Shown here one piece after another: positions 23,611 through 29,225 of a DNA stretch of 29,225 nt. The stretch spans positions 20,673 to 49,897 of the forward strand of contig DCDI01000231.1 in assembly GCA_002316345.1 (NCBI GenBank), given 5' to 3'. The translations under genes and the position numbers were made by a program. Position 1 is the stretch's first letter. Every line of letters starts with the position of its first letter. The notes below the pieces were generated by a model that saw only the letters and a list, made by a program, of their open reading frames with translations, ran no database searches and was not told the origin of the DNA. The stretch is from Phyllobacteriaceae bacterium UBA1059. GTDB taxonomy: Bacteria > Pseudomonadota > Alphaproteobacteria > Rhizobiales > Rhizobiaceae.

Positions 23611-24365
23611 TAGCCCCTCGCAAACATGAAATCGTTGGTGAGATCGCCGGACGCGTCACGGTCGGCTCGCTTGCCACGAGGCTTACGCCCATCGACCGAG
23701 TTGCGAATCCAGTTTTGGAATGCCTTGTCCCAATCCAGCTTGGCCGCGTTCCTGCCGCTGGACGAATGCCAATGATCGCGGAACTTGTCCGCCTCTCGTC
23801 TGACCTCGCCAGCGGGAAGGTTTTCACCCTGAGCCCATTCGATCAGCTTGGCGCTGGGGGTCCAATCATCCGAAAGGCGAGAGGCGCGCTTTTTGGAAGC
23901 ACCGCTTGGTGCTTCTTTTTCTATGTTGGTGGTTGGTGGTTGATAGTTGGTAGTTAGTGATAGTTTTTCGTCAGGAGAACCGCCCGCTTTGGGATTTTGT
24001 TGATTTGATTGCGTTTTCCGGTTTGGCCGTCCACCGTTCGAACCGTTTTCGGATGCGGTCGAGATACGCTTTAGAGACTTTTCGACCTCACTTAATGCGC
24101 GCTTCTGTGACAGTTTACCGTCACTTGACCGACAGAGTTTCCCCATTTCAACGAGGCGATCGACAAGCTTTCTGATCTCCGCAGGACGTACCAGGCAGAG
24201 GCCCGCGAACCTACGATCGTTCTGAGTGACAGCCCCTCCCTCCGACATGATCAGAGAGCAGATCATCCAATAGACGCCCTGTTCGGCAGCGTTCAAAACG
24301 CCGCCGACACCGGCAATGTATTCATCCGGAGAGTAATCTATCCGGCGAGCCTTTGCAGAGGGCAT
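23610..24365 (-). CDS. Phage replication protein, YdaU/DUF1376-like N-terminus with DnaT-like C-terminus
   Basis: A 251-residue protein starting at ATG 24365, one base after the preceding stop; the longer frame to 24467 overlaps that gene without reason. Residues about 1-100 (YSPDEYIAGVGGVLNAAEQG, then a winged-helix-like region) resemble DUF1376/YdaU replication proteins. A polar linker follows (about 105-160), and the C-terminus (DWTPSAKLIEWAQGENLPA, later DWDKAFQNWIRN) is like that of phage replication initiators. By analogy it binds the origin and loads the helicase, whose gene follows directly. The linker is encoded by a repeat-rich stretch that may be the origin itself. Confidence 0.82.
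   Translation of the reverse strand: MPSAKARRIDYSPDEYIAGVGGVLNAAEQGVYWMICSLIMSEGGAVTQNDRRFAGLCLVRPAEIRKLVDRLVEMGKLCRSSDGKLSQKRALSEVEKSLKRISTASENGSNGGRPNRKTQSNQQNPKAGGSPDEKLSLTTNYQPPTTNIEKEAPSGASKKRASRLSDDWTPSAKLIEWAQGENLPAGEVRREADKFRDHWHSSSGRNAAKLDWDKAFQNWIRNSVDGRKPRGKRADRDASGDLTNDFMFARG
23896..23968. other. Possible replication origin: hairpin plus tandem 7-bp repeats inside the replication gene
   Basis: A perfect 8-bp inverted repeat (GAAGCACC at 23896-23903, GGTGCTTC at 23908-23915, 4-base loop) is followed by TTTTT. Beginning at 23925 are five tandem heptamers: GTTGGTG, GTTGGTG, GTTGATA, GTTGGTA, GTTAGTG, ending 23959, then an AT-rich ATAGTTTTT. Lambda-like phages carry iterons in the linker region of the replication gene. 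The hairpin plus T-run also resembles a plus-strand terminator. Confidence 0.45.
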
Positions 24366-24366
24366 G

Positions 24367-24576
24367 TTAAGCTGCGCCTCCGATGTTTGTGTTCGGCCGG
24401 CGAAGCGGAATAACGTTCGTTCCAGGGCAATGCTCATCCAAGATGTGCAGGAAGCGCCAGTACGCACGCTTGGCGACCATCGCGTCTTCGAACTTCATCG
24501 TCACATCGAGCTTAGCTTTCGCCTCCTTGTAGGTTTCGAACGCATCGCGGTTGGCTTGTTCCAGATCGACCATCAA
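24367..24576 (-). CDS. Small unknown early protein
   Basis: A 69-residue, mostly helical protein (EQANRDAFETYKEAKAKLDV near residues 6-25; AKRAYWRFLHILDEHCPGTN near 35-54), with ATG 24576 overlapping the previous stop (ATGA). Highly charged, no membrane segment. It lies one base upstream of the replication gene, so the two are coupled. No family recognised. Confidence 0.62.
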   Translation of the reverse strand: MMVDLEQANRDAFETYKEAKAKLDVTMKFEDAMVAKRAYWRFLHILDEHCPGTNVIPLRRPNTNIGGAA

Positions 24577-24962
24577 CCAGCGCTCCTGATGGCTAGAATG
24601 CGCTGCAACTCAGCGACGGCTTCATCAAGCGTGGCACCAGAGGCAACAAGACCGGTGCAGGGACACCGCGCTAACCATGTCCCGTCTTGGGTGCAGGTCG
24701 TGACGATCGGTGTCAGAGCATGGATCAGGCGGGCTGCCGGAAAATCGTCCCAATCGCAGAAGCTGCGAGTTGTCGCCATGTAGGCCGCCTTTTCAGCGAC
24801 CTCGGCTAGAGTCATCGGACGATGAAGGAGCAAAGCATCACGGGTCAGGTCTATGACCCTGCCGAGGGCAACATCCTGTTGGTCCCACTCGTCGTCAGGG
24901 ATCGCATCCCATGCGGCAATGGCTGCCGTATGGGCTTGGAAAAGGGCTTGCAGGGAGCTCAT
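24573..24962 (-). CDS. Unknown early protein, 129 residues
   Basis: ATG 24962 overlaps the upstream stop by four bases. The N-terminal part is helical and acidic (IPDDEWDQQDVALGRVIDL). The C-terminal part has two cysteine pairs (TCTQDGTWLARCPCTGLVA) followed by a final helix LDEAVAELQRIL. The cysteines could bind a metal, but their spacing does not match a named zinc finger that I know. No function can be assigned; it sits with small early genes typical of accessory or counter-defence functions. Confidence 0.65.
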   Translation of the reverse strand: MSSLQALFQAHTAAIAAWDAIPDDEWDQQDVALGRVIDLTRDALLLHRPMTLAEVAEKAAYMATTRSFCDWDDFPAARLIHALTPIVTTCTQDGTWLARCPCTGLVASGATLDEAVAELQRILAIRSAG

Positions 24963-25162
24963 GCTTGAAGCTCCCGAAGTCCGGCGACAGCGAGCTTTGT
25001 CTCTTCGATTTGCTCCATCAGCAGAGCAACACCGTGAGCAAACGCGTTCATTTCCTCGCGCACAGATAGGCCGTGACTAGCTAGGAAAAGAAGCTCGGCC
25101 TTCTGCTTGGCCTCATCGAGCATGTCTTCGATGTCGAGAACGTCAGGTTTGTTCTCGCTCAT
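24959..25162 (-). CDS. Small unknown early protein, helical
   Basis: A 67-residue acidic helical protein (DVLDIEDMLDEAKQKAELLF near residues 7-26, EEMNAFAHGVALLMEQIEET near 36-55), likely a small coiled-coil dimer. It overlaps both neighbours by four bases. No family recognised. Confidence 0.6.
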   Translation of the reverse strand: MSENKPDVLDIEDMLDEAKQKAELLFLASHGLSVREEMNAFAHGVALLMEQIEETKLAVAGLRELQA

Positions 25163-25362
25163 GACGCGGCCTCGAACCCATGAGCATCGAGGTGATGCAT
25201 GACGCCCTTAGACATTTCGCGGGCGACCCAGAGGAGGCTGTCCACACGGCGGTCGGCTTCACCTATAGCCAGATCAAACTGGATCTCGCAGATCACTTCG
25301 AGAAGCGCGTTCAGGCGGTTCAGATCAGCGTCGAGATCGCCAACTTTCCACTGGGCGCTCAT
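25159..25362 (-). CDS. Small unknown early protein
   Basis: A 67-residue protein, largely helical (DADLNRLNALLEVICEIQFD near residues 10-29), similar in size and style to the next gene in the operon but not an evident duplicate. It overlaps both neighbours by four bases (ATGA). No family recognised. Confidence 0.6.
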   Translation of the reverse strand: MSAQWKVGDLDADLNRLNALLEVICEIQFDLAIGEADRRVDSLLWVAREMSKGVMHHLDAHGFEAAS

Positions 25363-25757
25363 GACGCTTGCCTTTCCAGAAAGCCGAGTGCCGCCTTAAT
25401 CATCGACGGGATAACCGGTGTGTCGCCGATGGCGTACTGTTCCAGGGCCAAGCTTAGAGCCATAATAGCCTCGACATGATCGGCGGCTGGCCTTGTCCAG
25501 TCTTCAAGAACTAGGCGGGATGCGTGCGGGTAGGGCATCCCATTATCTTCATCCCAGCTGGCGACGAGGTAAGTGTACCAGTCTGCCTTTGCTTGGATGA
25601 TCGCTCGTTGGAGGGAAGCATCGATGTGTGCGGTTGCCGGATCGGCCGGCGCTGTGCTATGCGTCTGCATGTTCTGGTTTCCTGTAGTGGGGTTTCTGGA
25701 TACAGGGCCTGGAAGCGCGCCAACGCTTGCCGGGCCTTTCTTTTGTGGCGAGGACAT
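25359..25757 (-). CDS. Unknown early protein with two plausible starts
   Basis: A 132-residue protein if it starts at ATG 25757, which overlaps the AlpA-type stop (TGATG) and has AAGGA seven bases upstream. ATG 25670, with AGGA nine bases upstream, would give 103 residues beginning MQTHSTAPADPATAHID. The shared part contains AIIQAKADWYTYLVASWDED, later a helix EAIMALSLALEQYA and the ending LGFLERQAS. The extra N-terminus of the long form is Gly/Pro/Ser-rich and may be untranslated leader. No family recognised. Confidence 0.6.
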   Translation of the reverse strand: MSSPQKKGPASVGALPGPVSRNPTTGNQNMQTHSTAPADPATAHIDASLQRAIIQAKADWYTYLVASWDEDNGMPYPHASRLVLEDWTRPAADHVEAIMALSLALEQYAIGDTPVIPSMIKAALGFLERQAS

Positions 25758-25954
25758 CAGACAGTCCTTCTCTCGCCGGCTGCTTTCACCGCAGCTATGA
25801 TCTCCGACTGAGGCCAACGAGCTACGGCACCGAGCTTGACCGGCTTTGGCAAAGACCCATCGGCCATGCGCCTGTAGATTGTGGGAATGCTGACTTTAAG
25901 CAGATCAGCGACTTCTTGCGCTCGAAGAAGCGGGTCAGCGATTTGAGAATGCAT
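25757..25954 (-). CDS. AlpA-type helix-turn-helix regulator / excisionase
   Basis: A 65-residue protein with a winged helix-turn-helix of the AlpA/MerR-like excisionase type: LLRAQEVADLLKVSIPTIYR at residues 9-28, MADGSLPKPVKLGAVARW at 30-47, then SEIIAAVKAAGE. Such proteins regulate phage genes or act as directionality factors for integrases like the P4-type one nearby. A perfect AGGAGG lies upstream of ATG 25954. It is the first gene of the leftward early operon and is transcribed divergently from the Arc-type gene across three shared palindromes. Confidence 0.85.
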   Translation of the reverse strand: MHSQIADPLLRAQEVADLLKVSIPTIYRRMADGSLPKPVKLGAVARWPQSEIIAAVKAAGERRTV

Positions 25955-25967
25955 GTAACCTCCTGTT

Positions 25968-26045
25968 CACCAATTTAGTGATAAGCGGTAGCATGCACCA
26001 AATTAGTGCGCAATGAGGCAGCTGTAGTTTTTCACCATTTTAGTG
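25968..26045. promoter_or_regulatory. Three operator-like 13-bp palindromes in the divergent control region
   Basis: CACCAATTTAGTG (25968-25980), CACCAAATTAGTG (25996-26008) and CACCATTTTAGTG (26033-26045) share the form CACCAWWTTAGTG, nearly symmetric around the centre. They are 28 and 37 bases apart, start to start, and lie between the AlpA-type and Arc-type starts. This is the arrangement of a repressor-bound bidirectional promoter. Ribbon-helix-helix proteins commonly bind such tandem short palindromes, so the Arc-type protein is the first candidate ligand; the AlpA-type protein is the other. Confidence 0.78.
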
Positions 26046-26057
26046 CAAAGTGCATCC

Positions 26058-26573
26058 ATGGCTAAGCAAGATGATTATGTCCGATACACGATCCGGGTAC
26101 CGTCGGACCTTTATGCCCGTGTCCAAGAAGCTGCTGGCGAAAAGTCGCTGAACGCGGAAATCGTAGAGCGACTGGAAAGCAGTTTTGAGGAAATTGAGGG
26201 GTATAAGGAGCTCTCGGAGCTTTTCATGGAAACCATGAAAGATAACTTGGCAAGGTCGCAGCGTGAGGTGGAGGAATACCGGCAGTTAGCTCATACAATC
26301 AGTCTCATGAGGCACACCATTGAACGCTTTCGAGACGTTGTGGGAGAAGACTTGCCGGATGATCTCAAAACACTGCTATTGATGCTAAACCCAGATTCGA
26401 CAGCCAAAACAATGGATCCAAACAAGCTGATAGAGAGCTTGGTTTCCTCGTGGGAGCGTCTCGAAGAAATGACAAAGGAAGACCGAAAGGGGGAAGAGGA
26501 TCGGAAGAAACGAATTCTTGATCTGAGTGAAAGGTTGAAGCGACGCCTTGATAAACCTCTGAAACTGACTTAG
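26058..26573 (+). CDS. Arc-type ribbon-helix-helix DNA-binding protein, probable lysogeny regulator
   Basis: A 171-residue protein whose residues about 8-48 form an Arc-like ribbon-helix-helix domain (VRYTIRVPSDLYARVQEAAG, then EKSLNAEIVERLESSF). The long acidic helical C-terminus (about 50-171, coiled-coil-like, with EDRKGEEDRKKRILDLSERL) is much longer than in P22 Arc (53 residues) and may drive oligomerisation. I chose ATG 26058; GTG 26043 lies inside the third operator. No strong ribosome binding site precedes it, so it may be weakly or leaderlessly translated. It is the only rightward gene at the control region and no CI-type repressor is seen, which suggests it maintains lysogeny. It ends four bases inside the integrase gene, convergently. 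Confidence 0.8.
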   Translation: MAKQDDYVRYTIRVPSDLYARVQEAAGEKSLNAEIVERLESSFEEIEGYKELSELFMETMKDNLARSQREVEEYRQLAHTISLMRHTIERFRDVVGEDLPDDLKTLLLMLNPDSTAKTMDPNKLIESLVSSWERLEEMTKEDRKGEEDRKKRILDLSERLKRRLDKPLKLT

Positions 26574-27739
26574 TCGCGCACATCGCCTGCCATTAGCGTA
26601 GCCCACCGCTCGATCAACTTTCTGCGTTGTTCCAGGTAGTCAGTTCGCCGATAGGCGCGCTCTACGGATCCGCCAACAATATGTCCGAGCATCGTTTCGG
26701 CGACTTCGTAAGGCGCCTCTGTCTCTTCGGCCAGCCAGTCGCGCAGGCTTGAACGAAAGCCGTGTGGCCGGGCTTCCATCTTCCGGCGCTGCATGAACAT
26801 GCCCATCGTCATGTCGGAGATGACGCCTTTGCGAACGCTCGGGAATAGGTAGCCCTCACGTGCATGCGCACGCGCAAGGTCGATGACCTTCAGCGCTTCG
26901 GTGGACAGCGGAATGCGAAACTCGTTGGTCTTGTCTTTCGCCCCTTTCATCGCCTCGGCTGGGATCGTCCAGACATCGCCGTCGATCTGATCCTCGCGAA
27001 TGTTGCGCAGCGGTCCAGATCGGGCGCCTGTCAAGATCAGCAAACGAAGCGCCAGGTGCGTCACCGAACCCTCGTCAAGTGAGCGGTAGAAGGCAGGAAC
27101 CTCTTTCCAGTGCAGCGCAGGGATGTTCTTGGCCTTATGCCGCTGTTGCCCGAGCAGCGCGCGCGCCTTGTCGACGGCCTGAAGATCCACGTCTAGGCCG
27201 AGAGCCGCCGCATGCTGCAGAACTATCCGCAGGCGCTGCATCGCCTTCATCGCCGTGTCAGCCTTGGTGTGCCAGATCGGTGTCATGACATCGCGCACGT
27301 CGCGCTGGTTGATCTCCGTTACTGGCATCTTGCCGAGTTTCGGAAGGACATGCTGCTCGATCGGCGAGAACCACCGGCCCGCCATCCCGTCACCCTTCAA
27401 CTGCGCTTTGCGAGCCTCGAAGGCATCGGCAGCGATGTCCTTAAGAAGGTTTCGATTGTGGTCGGCTTCGCGTCGGATGCGTTCGCGCTCCTTGATTGGA
27501 TCCTTGTTGGCTCGGACTTGGGCACGGTATTCCGTAGCGGCCTCGCGCGCTTCTTTCAGGGTCACTTCAAGCGATGAGCCCAGGCCCATCTCCCGCCGTC
27601 GCCCGTGGATCGTGTAGCGAAGAAACCATTGCCCGCCTCCGTCCTCTCGCTTATGCAACCAGAGGCCGGCGCCATCGGCGTACTTGCCGAACCCAAGCGT
27701 AGCGACTGCCCTTGCACTTAGGCGGTTCATGGCCGGCAT
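26570..27739 (-). CDS. int: Tyrosine site-specific integrase, P4 type
   Basis: A 389-residue integrase. An arm-type DNA-binding domain (DUF4102-like, about 1-85: YADGAGLWLHKREDGGGQWF) is followed by a core-binding domain (about 100-195) and a catalytic domain with Arg240 (LTGARSG), His326-Arg329 (HGFR), His353 (LGHIVGG) and Tyr363 (RAYRRTDY). It recombines attP with attB to integrate the phage next to the phosphate acetyltransferase gene. The usual Glu after the first catalytic Arg (R-x-x-E) is Pro here. ATG 27739 has AAGGTGG upstream; GTG 27760 is a weaker alternative. Confidence 0.93.
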   Translation of the reverse strand: MPAMNRLSARAVATLGFGKYADGAGLWLHKREDGGGQWFLRYTIHGRRREMGLGSSLEVTLKEAREAATEYRAQVRANKDPIKERERIRREADHNRNLLKDIAADAFEARKAQLKGDGMAGRWFSPIEQHVLPKLGKMPVTEINQRDVRDVMTPIWHTKADTAMKAMQRLRIVLQHAAALGLDVDLQAVDKARALLGQQRHKAKNIPALHWKEVPAFYRSLDEGSVTHLALRLLILTGARSGPLRNIREDQIDGDVWTIPAEAMKGAKDKTNEFRIPLSTEALKVIDLARAHAREGYLFPSVRKGVISDMTMGMFMQRRKMEARPHGFRSSLRDWLAEETEAPYEVAETMLGHIVGGSVERAYRRTDYLEQRRKLIERWATLMAGDVRD

Positions 27740-28125
27740 CTCTGTCCACCTTTTTCTCACGATGATCTAACCCACCCGCTAAACCACCTTCCGGCGCGCG
27801 GTTGGACGCTATTCGGTGAGAAACCGTGAAACAGAACGAAACAGGAAGATCAAGAGCCTTCACGGGGTCTGATACGAATTGATAACCGGTGAAACATGCT
27901 GCAATTACAATAAGATGCAGACCACCCGCACCACTTTTCCTTCCGATAGTCTGCAAGACAACGTGCGTTCGTCTCTGCGCTGGGATGCCTCGTTGTGCGA
28001 GAACGGGCGCTTGAGCCATGATGCGGACGATTTGTCATCATCGTTGCACCGCCCTTCGCCTTTATAGGGTTGCCTGGAAGGTAAAGCTGCTGCTGCATGA
28101 GCGCGGTTGGCGGGAGCCTTTTGTG
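27740..28125. other. Intergenic phage-host junction, presumed to hold one attachment site
   Basis: No gene is supported in these 386 bases. It must contain one prophage end, since the integrase is on its left and a host metabolic gene on its right. I found no tRNA or tmRNA fragment on either strand, so integration is probably into an intergenic site or gene leader. Two GTGAAACA direct repeats (27826-27833 and 27889-27896), each in a (C)CGGTGA/CCGTGA context, could be integrase arm sites. The exact core cannot be placed without the other junction. Confidence 0.5.
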
Positions 28126-29151
28126 ATGACGGACTTCTTGAAGAGAATTGGCGGACGGATGCGGAATTTTGACAATGAGGCGCTTTATGGCCAGCCCGGC
28201 GAGCATGATCGTTTTCGCCGTTTGATCGAAGCGACGCGCGGCGGCGAGCCGGTGTTGACGGCGATTGCCCATCCCTGCAGCGCCGCCGCCATCAATGCCG
28301 CGGTTGAAGCTGTCGACGAGGGCTTGATCCTGCCGATCCTGGTTGGTCCGCGCGATCGTATCGAGGCTGCGGCGCAGGAAGCCGGGCGCGACGTTTCCGC
28401 CTTTCCTCTGGTGGACGCGCTTCACAGCCATGATTCCGCAACCAAGGCGGTGGAACTGGTGCGGGCGGGCAAGGCCGGCCTGTTGATGAAGGGCTCGCTG
28501 CATACGGACGAACTGCTCGGCGCCGTCGTGCCATCGGCCACCGGTTTGCGCACCGAGCGGCGCATCAGCCACGCCTATATCATGGATGTGGTGGGCTATC
28601 CGACGCCGCTGATCATTACCGATGCGGCCATCAATATCGAGCCGGATCTGGCGGTGAAAGCCGACATCATCCGCAACGCGATCGACCTTGCGCGTGTGCT
28701 CGGCTTGGAGCTGCCCAAGGTCGCGATCCTGTCGGCCGTTGAGGTCGTCAACCCTGCTATGCGTTCGACGCTGGATGCGGCAGCGCTGTGCAAGATGGCC
28801 GATCGCGGCCAGATCGAAGGCGGATTGCTCGACGGGCCGCTCGCCTTCGACAATGCCGTCAGCGAAGCGGCAGCGGCGGAAAAGGGCATCATCTCGCCGG
28901 TGGCGGGCCGCGCCGAAATCCTGGTCGTGCCCAACATCGAGGCCGGCAACATGCTGGCGAAACAGTTGACCTTCCTTGGCAGCGCCGATGCGGCTGGCGT
29001 CGTGCTGGGTGCGCGTGTGCCGATCATCCTCACCAGCCGTGCCGATTCGCTGCGCACCCGGCTGGCGTCCTGCGCGGTGGCCGTTCTCATGGCACGCGCC
29101 GCCACCAAGGCTGCACCCGGTCCATTCTTCCGGCCCACGGACCGCGCATGA
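28126..29151 (+). CDS. pta: Phosphate acetyltransferase / phosphate butyryltransferase family enzyme (host)
   Basis: A 341-residue enzyme of the PTA_PTB family, transferring an acyl group between CoA and phosphate to make acetyl-phosphate (or butyryl-phosphate). Typical regions are TAIAHPCSAAAINAAVEAVD near residue 46, SHAYIMDVVGYPTPLIITDA near 149 and VAGRAEILVVPNIEAGNMLA near 265. ATG 28126, preceded by GGGAG, gives MTDFLKRIGGRMRNFDNEAL; the longer frame to 28018 enters the phage-host junction. It overlaps acetate kinase by four bases (ATGA), so together they form the acetate arm of acetyl-CoA metabolism. The pair is common in rhizobia. Substrate (acetyl versus butyryl) cannot be told from sequence alone; the neighbour favours acetyl. 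Confidence 0.9.
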   Translation: MTDFLKRIGGRMRNFDNEALYGQPGEHDRFRRLIEATRGGEPVLTAIAHPCSAAAINAAVEAVDEGLILPILVGPRDRIEAAAQEAGRDVSAFPLVDALHSHDSATKAVELVRAGKAGLLMKGSLHTDELLGAVVPSATGLRTERRISHAYIMDVVGYPTPLIITDAAINIEPDLAVKADIIRNAIDLARVLGLELPKVAILSAVEVVNPAMRSTLDAAALCKMADRGQIEGGLLDGPLAFDNAVSEAAAAEKGIISPVAGRAEILVVPNIEAGNMLAKQLTFLGSADAAGVVLGARVPIILTSRADSLRTRLASCAVAVLMARAATKAAPGPFFRPTDRA

Positions 29152-29225
29152 CCCGCGCCGTTGTCAGCCTGAATGCCGGCTCGTCCAGCATCAAGTTCGC
29201 TTTGTTCACGCTGGACGAGGACAAC
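29148..29225 (+). CDS. ackA: Acetate kinase, N-terminus only (host, cut by window edge)
   Basis: Only 26 residues are in the window, beginning MTRAVVSLNAGSSSIKFALF, the conserved N-terminal phosphate-binding NAGSSSxKF motif of acetate kinases. It uses acetyl-phosphate from the preceding enzyme to make ATP and acetate. ATG 29148 overlaps the upstream stop (ATGA), showing a coupled operon. Confidence 0.93.
   Translation, partial: MTRAVVSLNAGSSSIKFALFTLDEDN

Noticed and set aside
23896..23920. Rho-independent terminator on the plus strand.
   Set aside because: The stem and T-run fit, but no plus-strand transcript is expected here; it lies in a minus-strand gene, so I describe it as part of an origin-like structure.
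27761..28125. tRNA gene or fragment at the attachment site.
   Set aside because: No cloverleaf or T-arm (GGTTCGAATCC-like) sequence found on either strand by eye.

Overview
The window is the right-hand part of a tailed (siphovirus-type, HK97-like) prophage, followed on the right by host chromosome. The host is an alphaproteobacterium, most likely of the order Hyphomicrobiales (Rhizobiales). This is inferred from the moderately high G+C, the style of the phage genes (DUF6950 tail gene, DUF7662 gene, GHNGGPxLDD motif, P27-type small terminase) and the adjoining phosphate acetyltransferase-acetate kinase pair. The left end of the prophage lies outside the window, so neither its full length nor its left attachment site can be given.

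Layout. (1) 1-17246, minus strand: one tightly packed late operon read leftwards. It runs from small and large terminase through portal, ClpP-type prohead protease, major capsid, an acidic accessory head protein, connector, stopper, gp10-like protein, tail terminator, tail tube and tail chaperones to the tape measure. The chaperones carry a clear programmed -1 frameshift site, and the tape measure contains an embedded lysozyme domain. A four-gene tail-tip block resembling gene-transfer-agent order follows, with the host-specificity protein cut off by the window edge. Most junctions are ATGA, GTGA or TGATG overlaps. (2) 17247-17948: a packaging-associated HNH nuclease, a DUF7662 gene on the opposite strand and a possible cos region. 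(3) 18027-18995, plus strand: small genes including a stand-alone Cas2-like protein, a start-less reading frame, a 29-residue membrane peptide and a 97-residue unknown. (4) 18975-20712, minus strand: a two-gene cassette (four-helix membrane protein plus DUF4747-like protein) bracketed by two nearly identical rho-independent terminators. It looks like a moron and is the best candidate for an undescribed defence or superinfection-exclusion system. (5) 20766-25954, minus strand: the early operon, with an AlpA-type regulator, five small unknown genes, a replication protein holding a possible origin, a primase-helicase and a DUF6456-like candidate late regulator. (6) 25955-26573: a lysogeny-type control region with three repeats of a 13-bp palindrome between divergent AlpA-type and Arc-type genes. 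(7) 26570-27739: a tyrosine integrase. (8) 27740-28125: the presumed phage-host junction, with no recognisable tRNA. (9) 28126-29225: phosphate acetyltransferase and the start of acetate kinase, the host genes.

How it works together (inference): the Arc-type and AlpA-type proteins decide between lysogeny and lytic growth at the shared operators. The early operon replicates the DNA and ends with a regulator that may switch on the late operon, whose HNH-TerS-TerL machine packages heads built by portal, protease and capsid. The terminator-bracketed cassette is probably expressed independently in the lysogen. No lysis genes, CI-type repressor, rRNA, tRNA or CRISPR array were seen.
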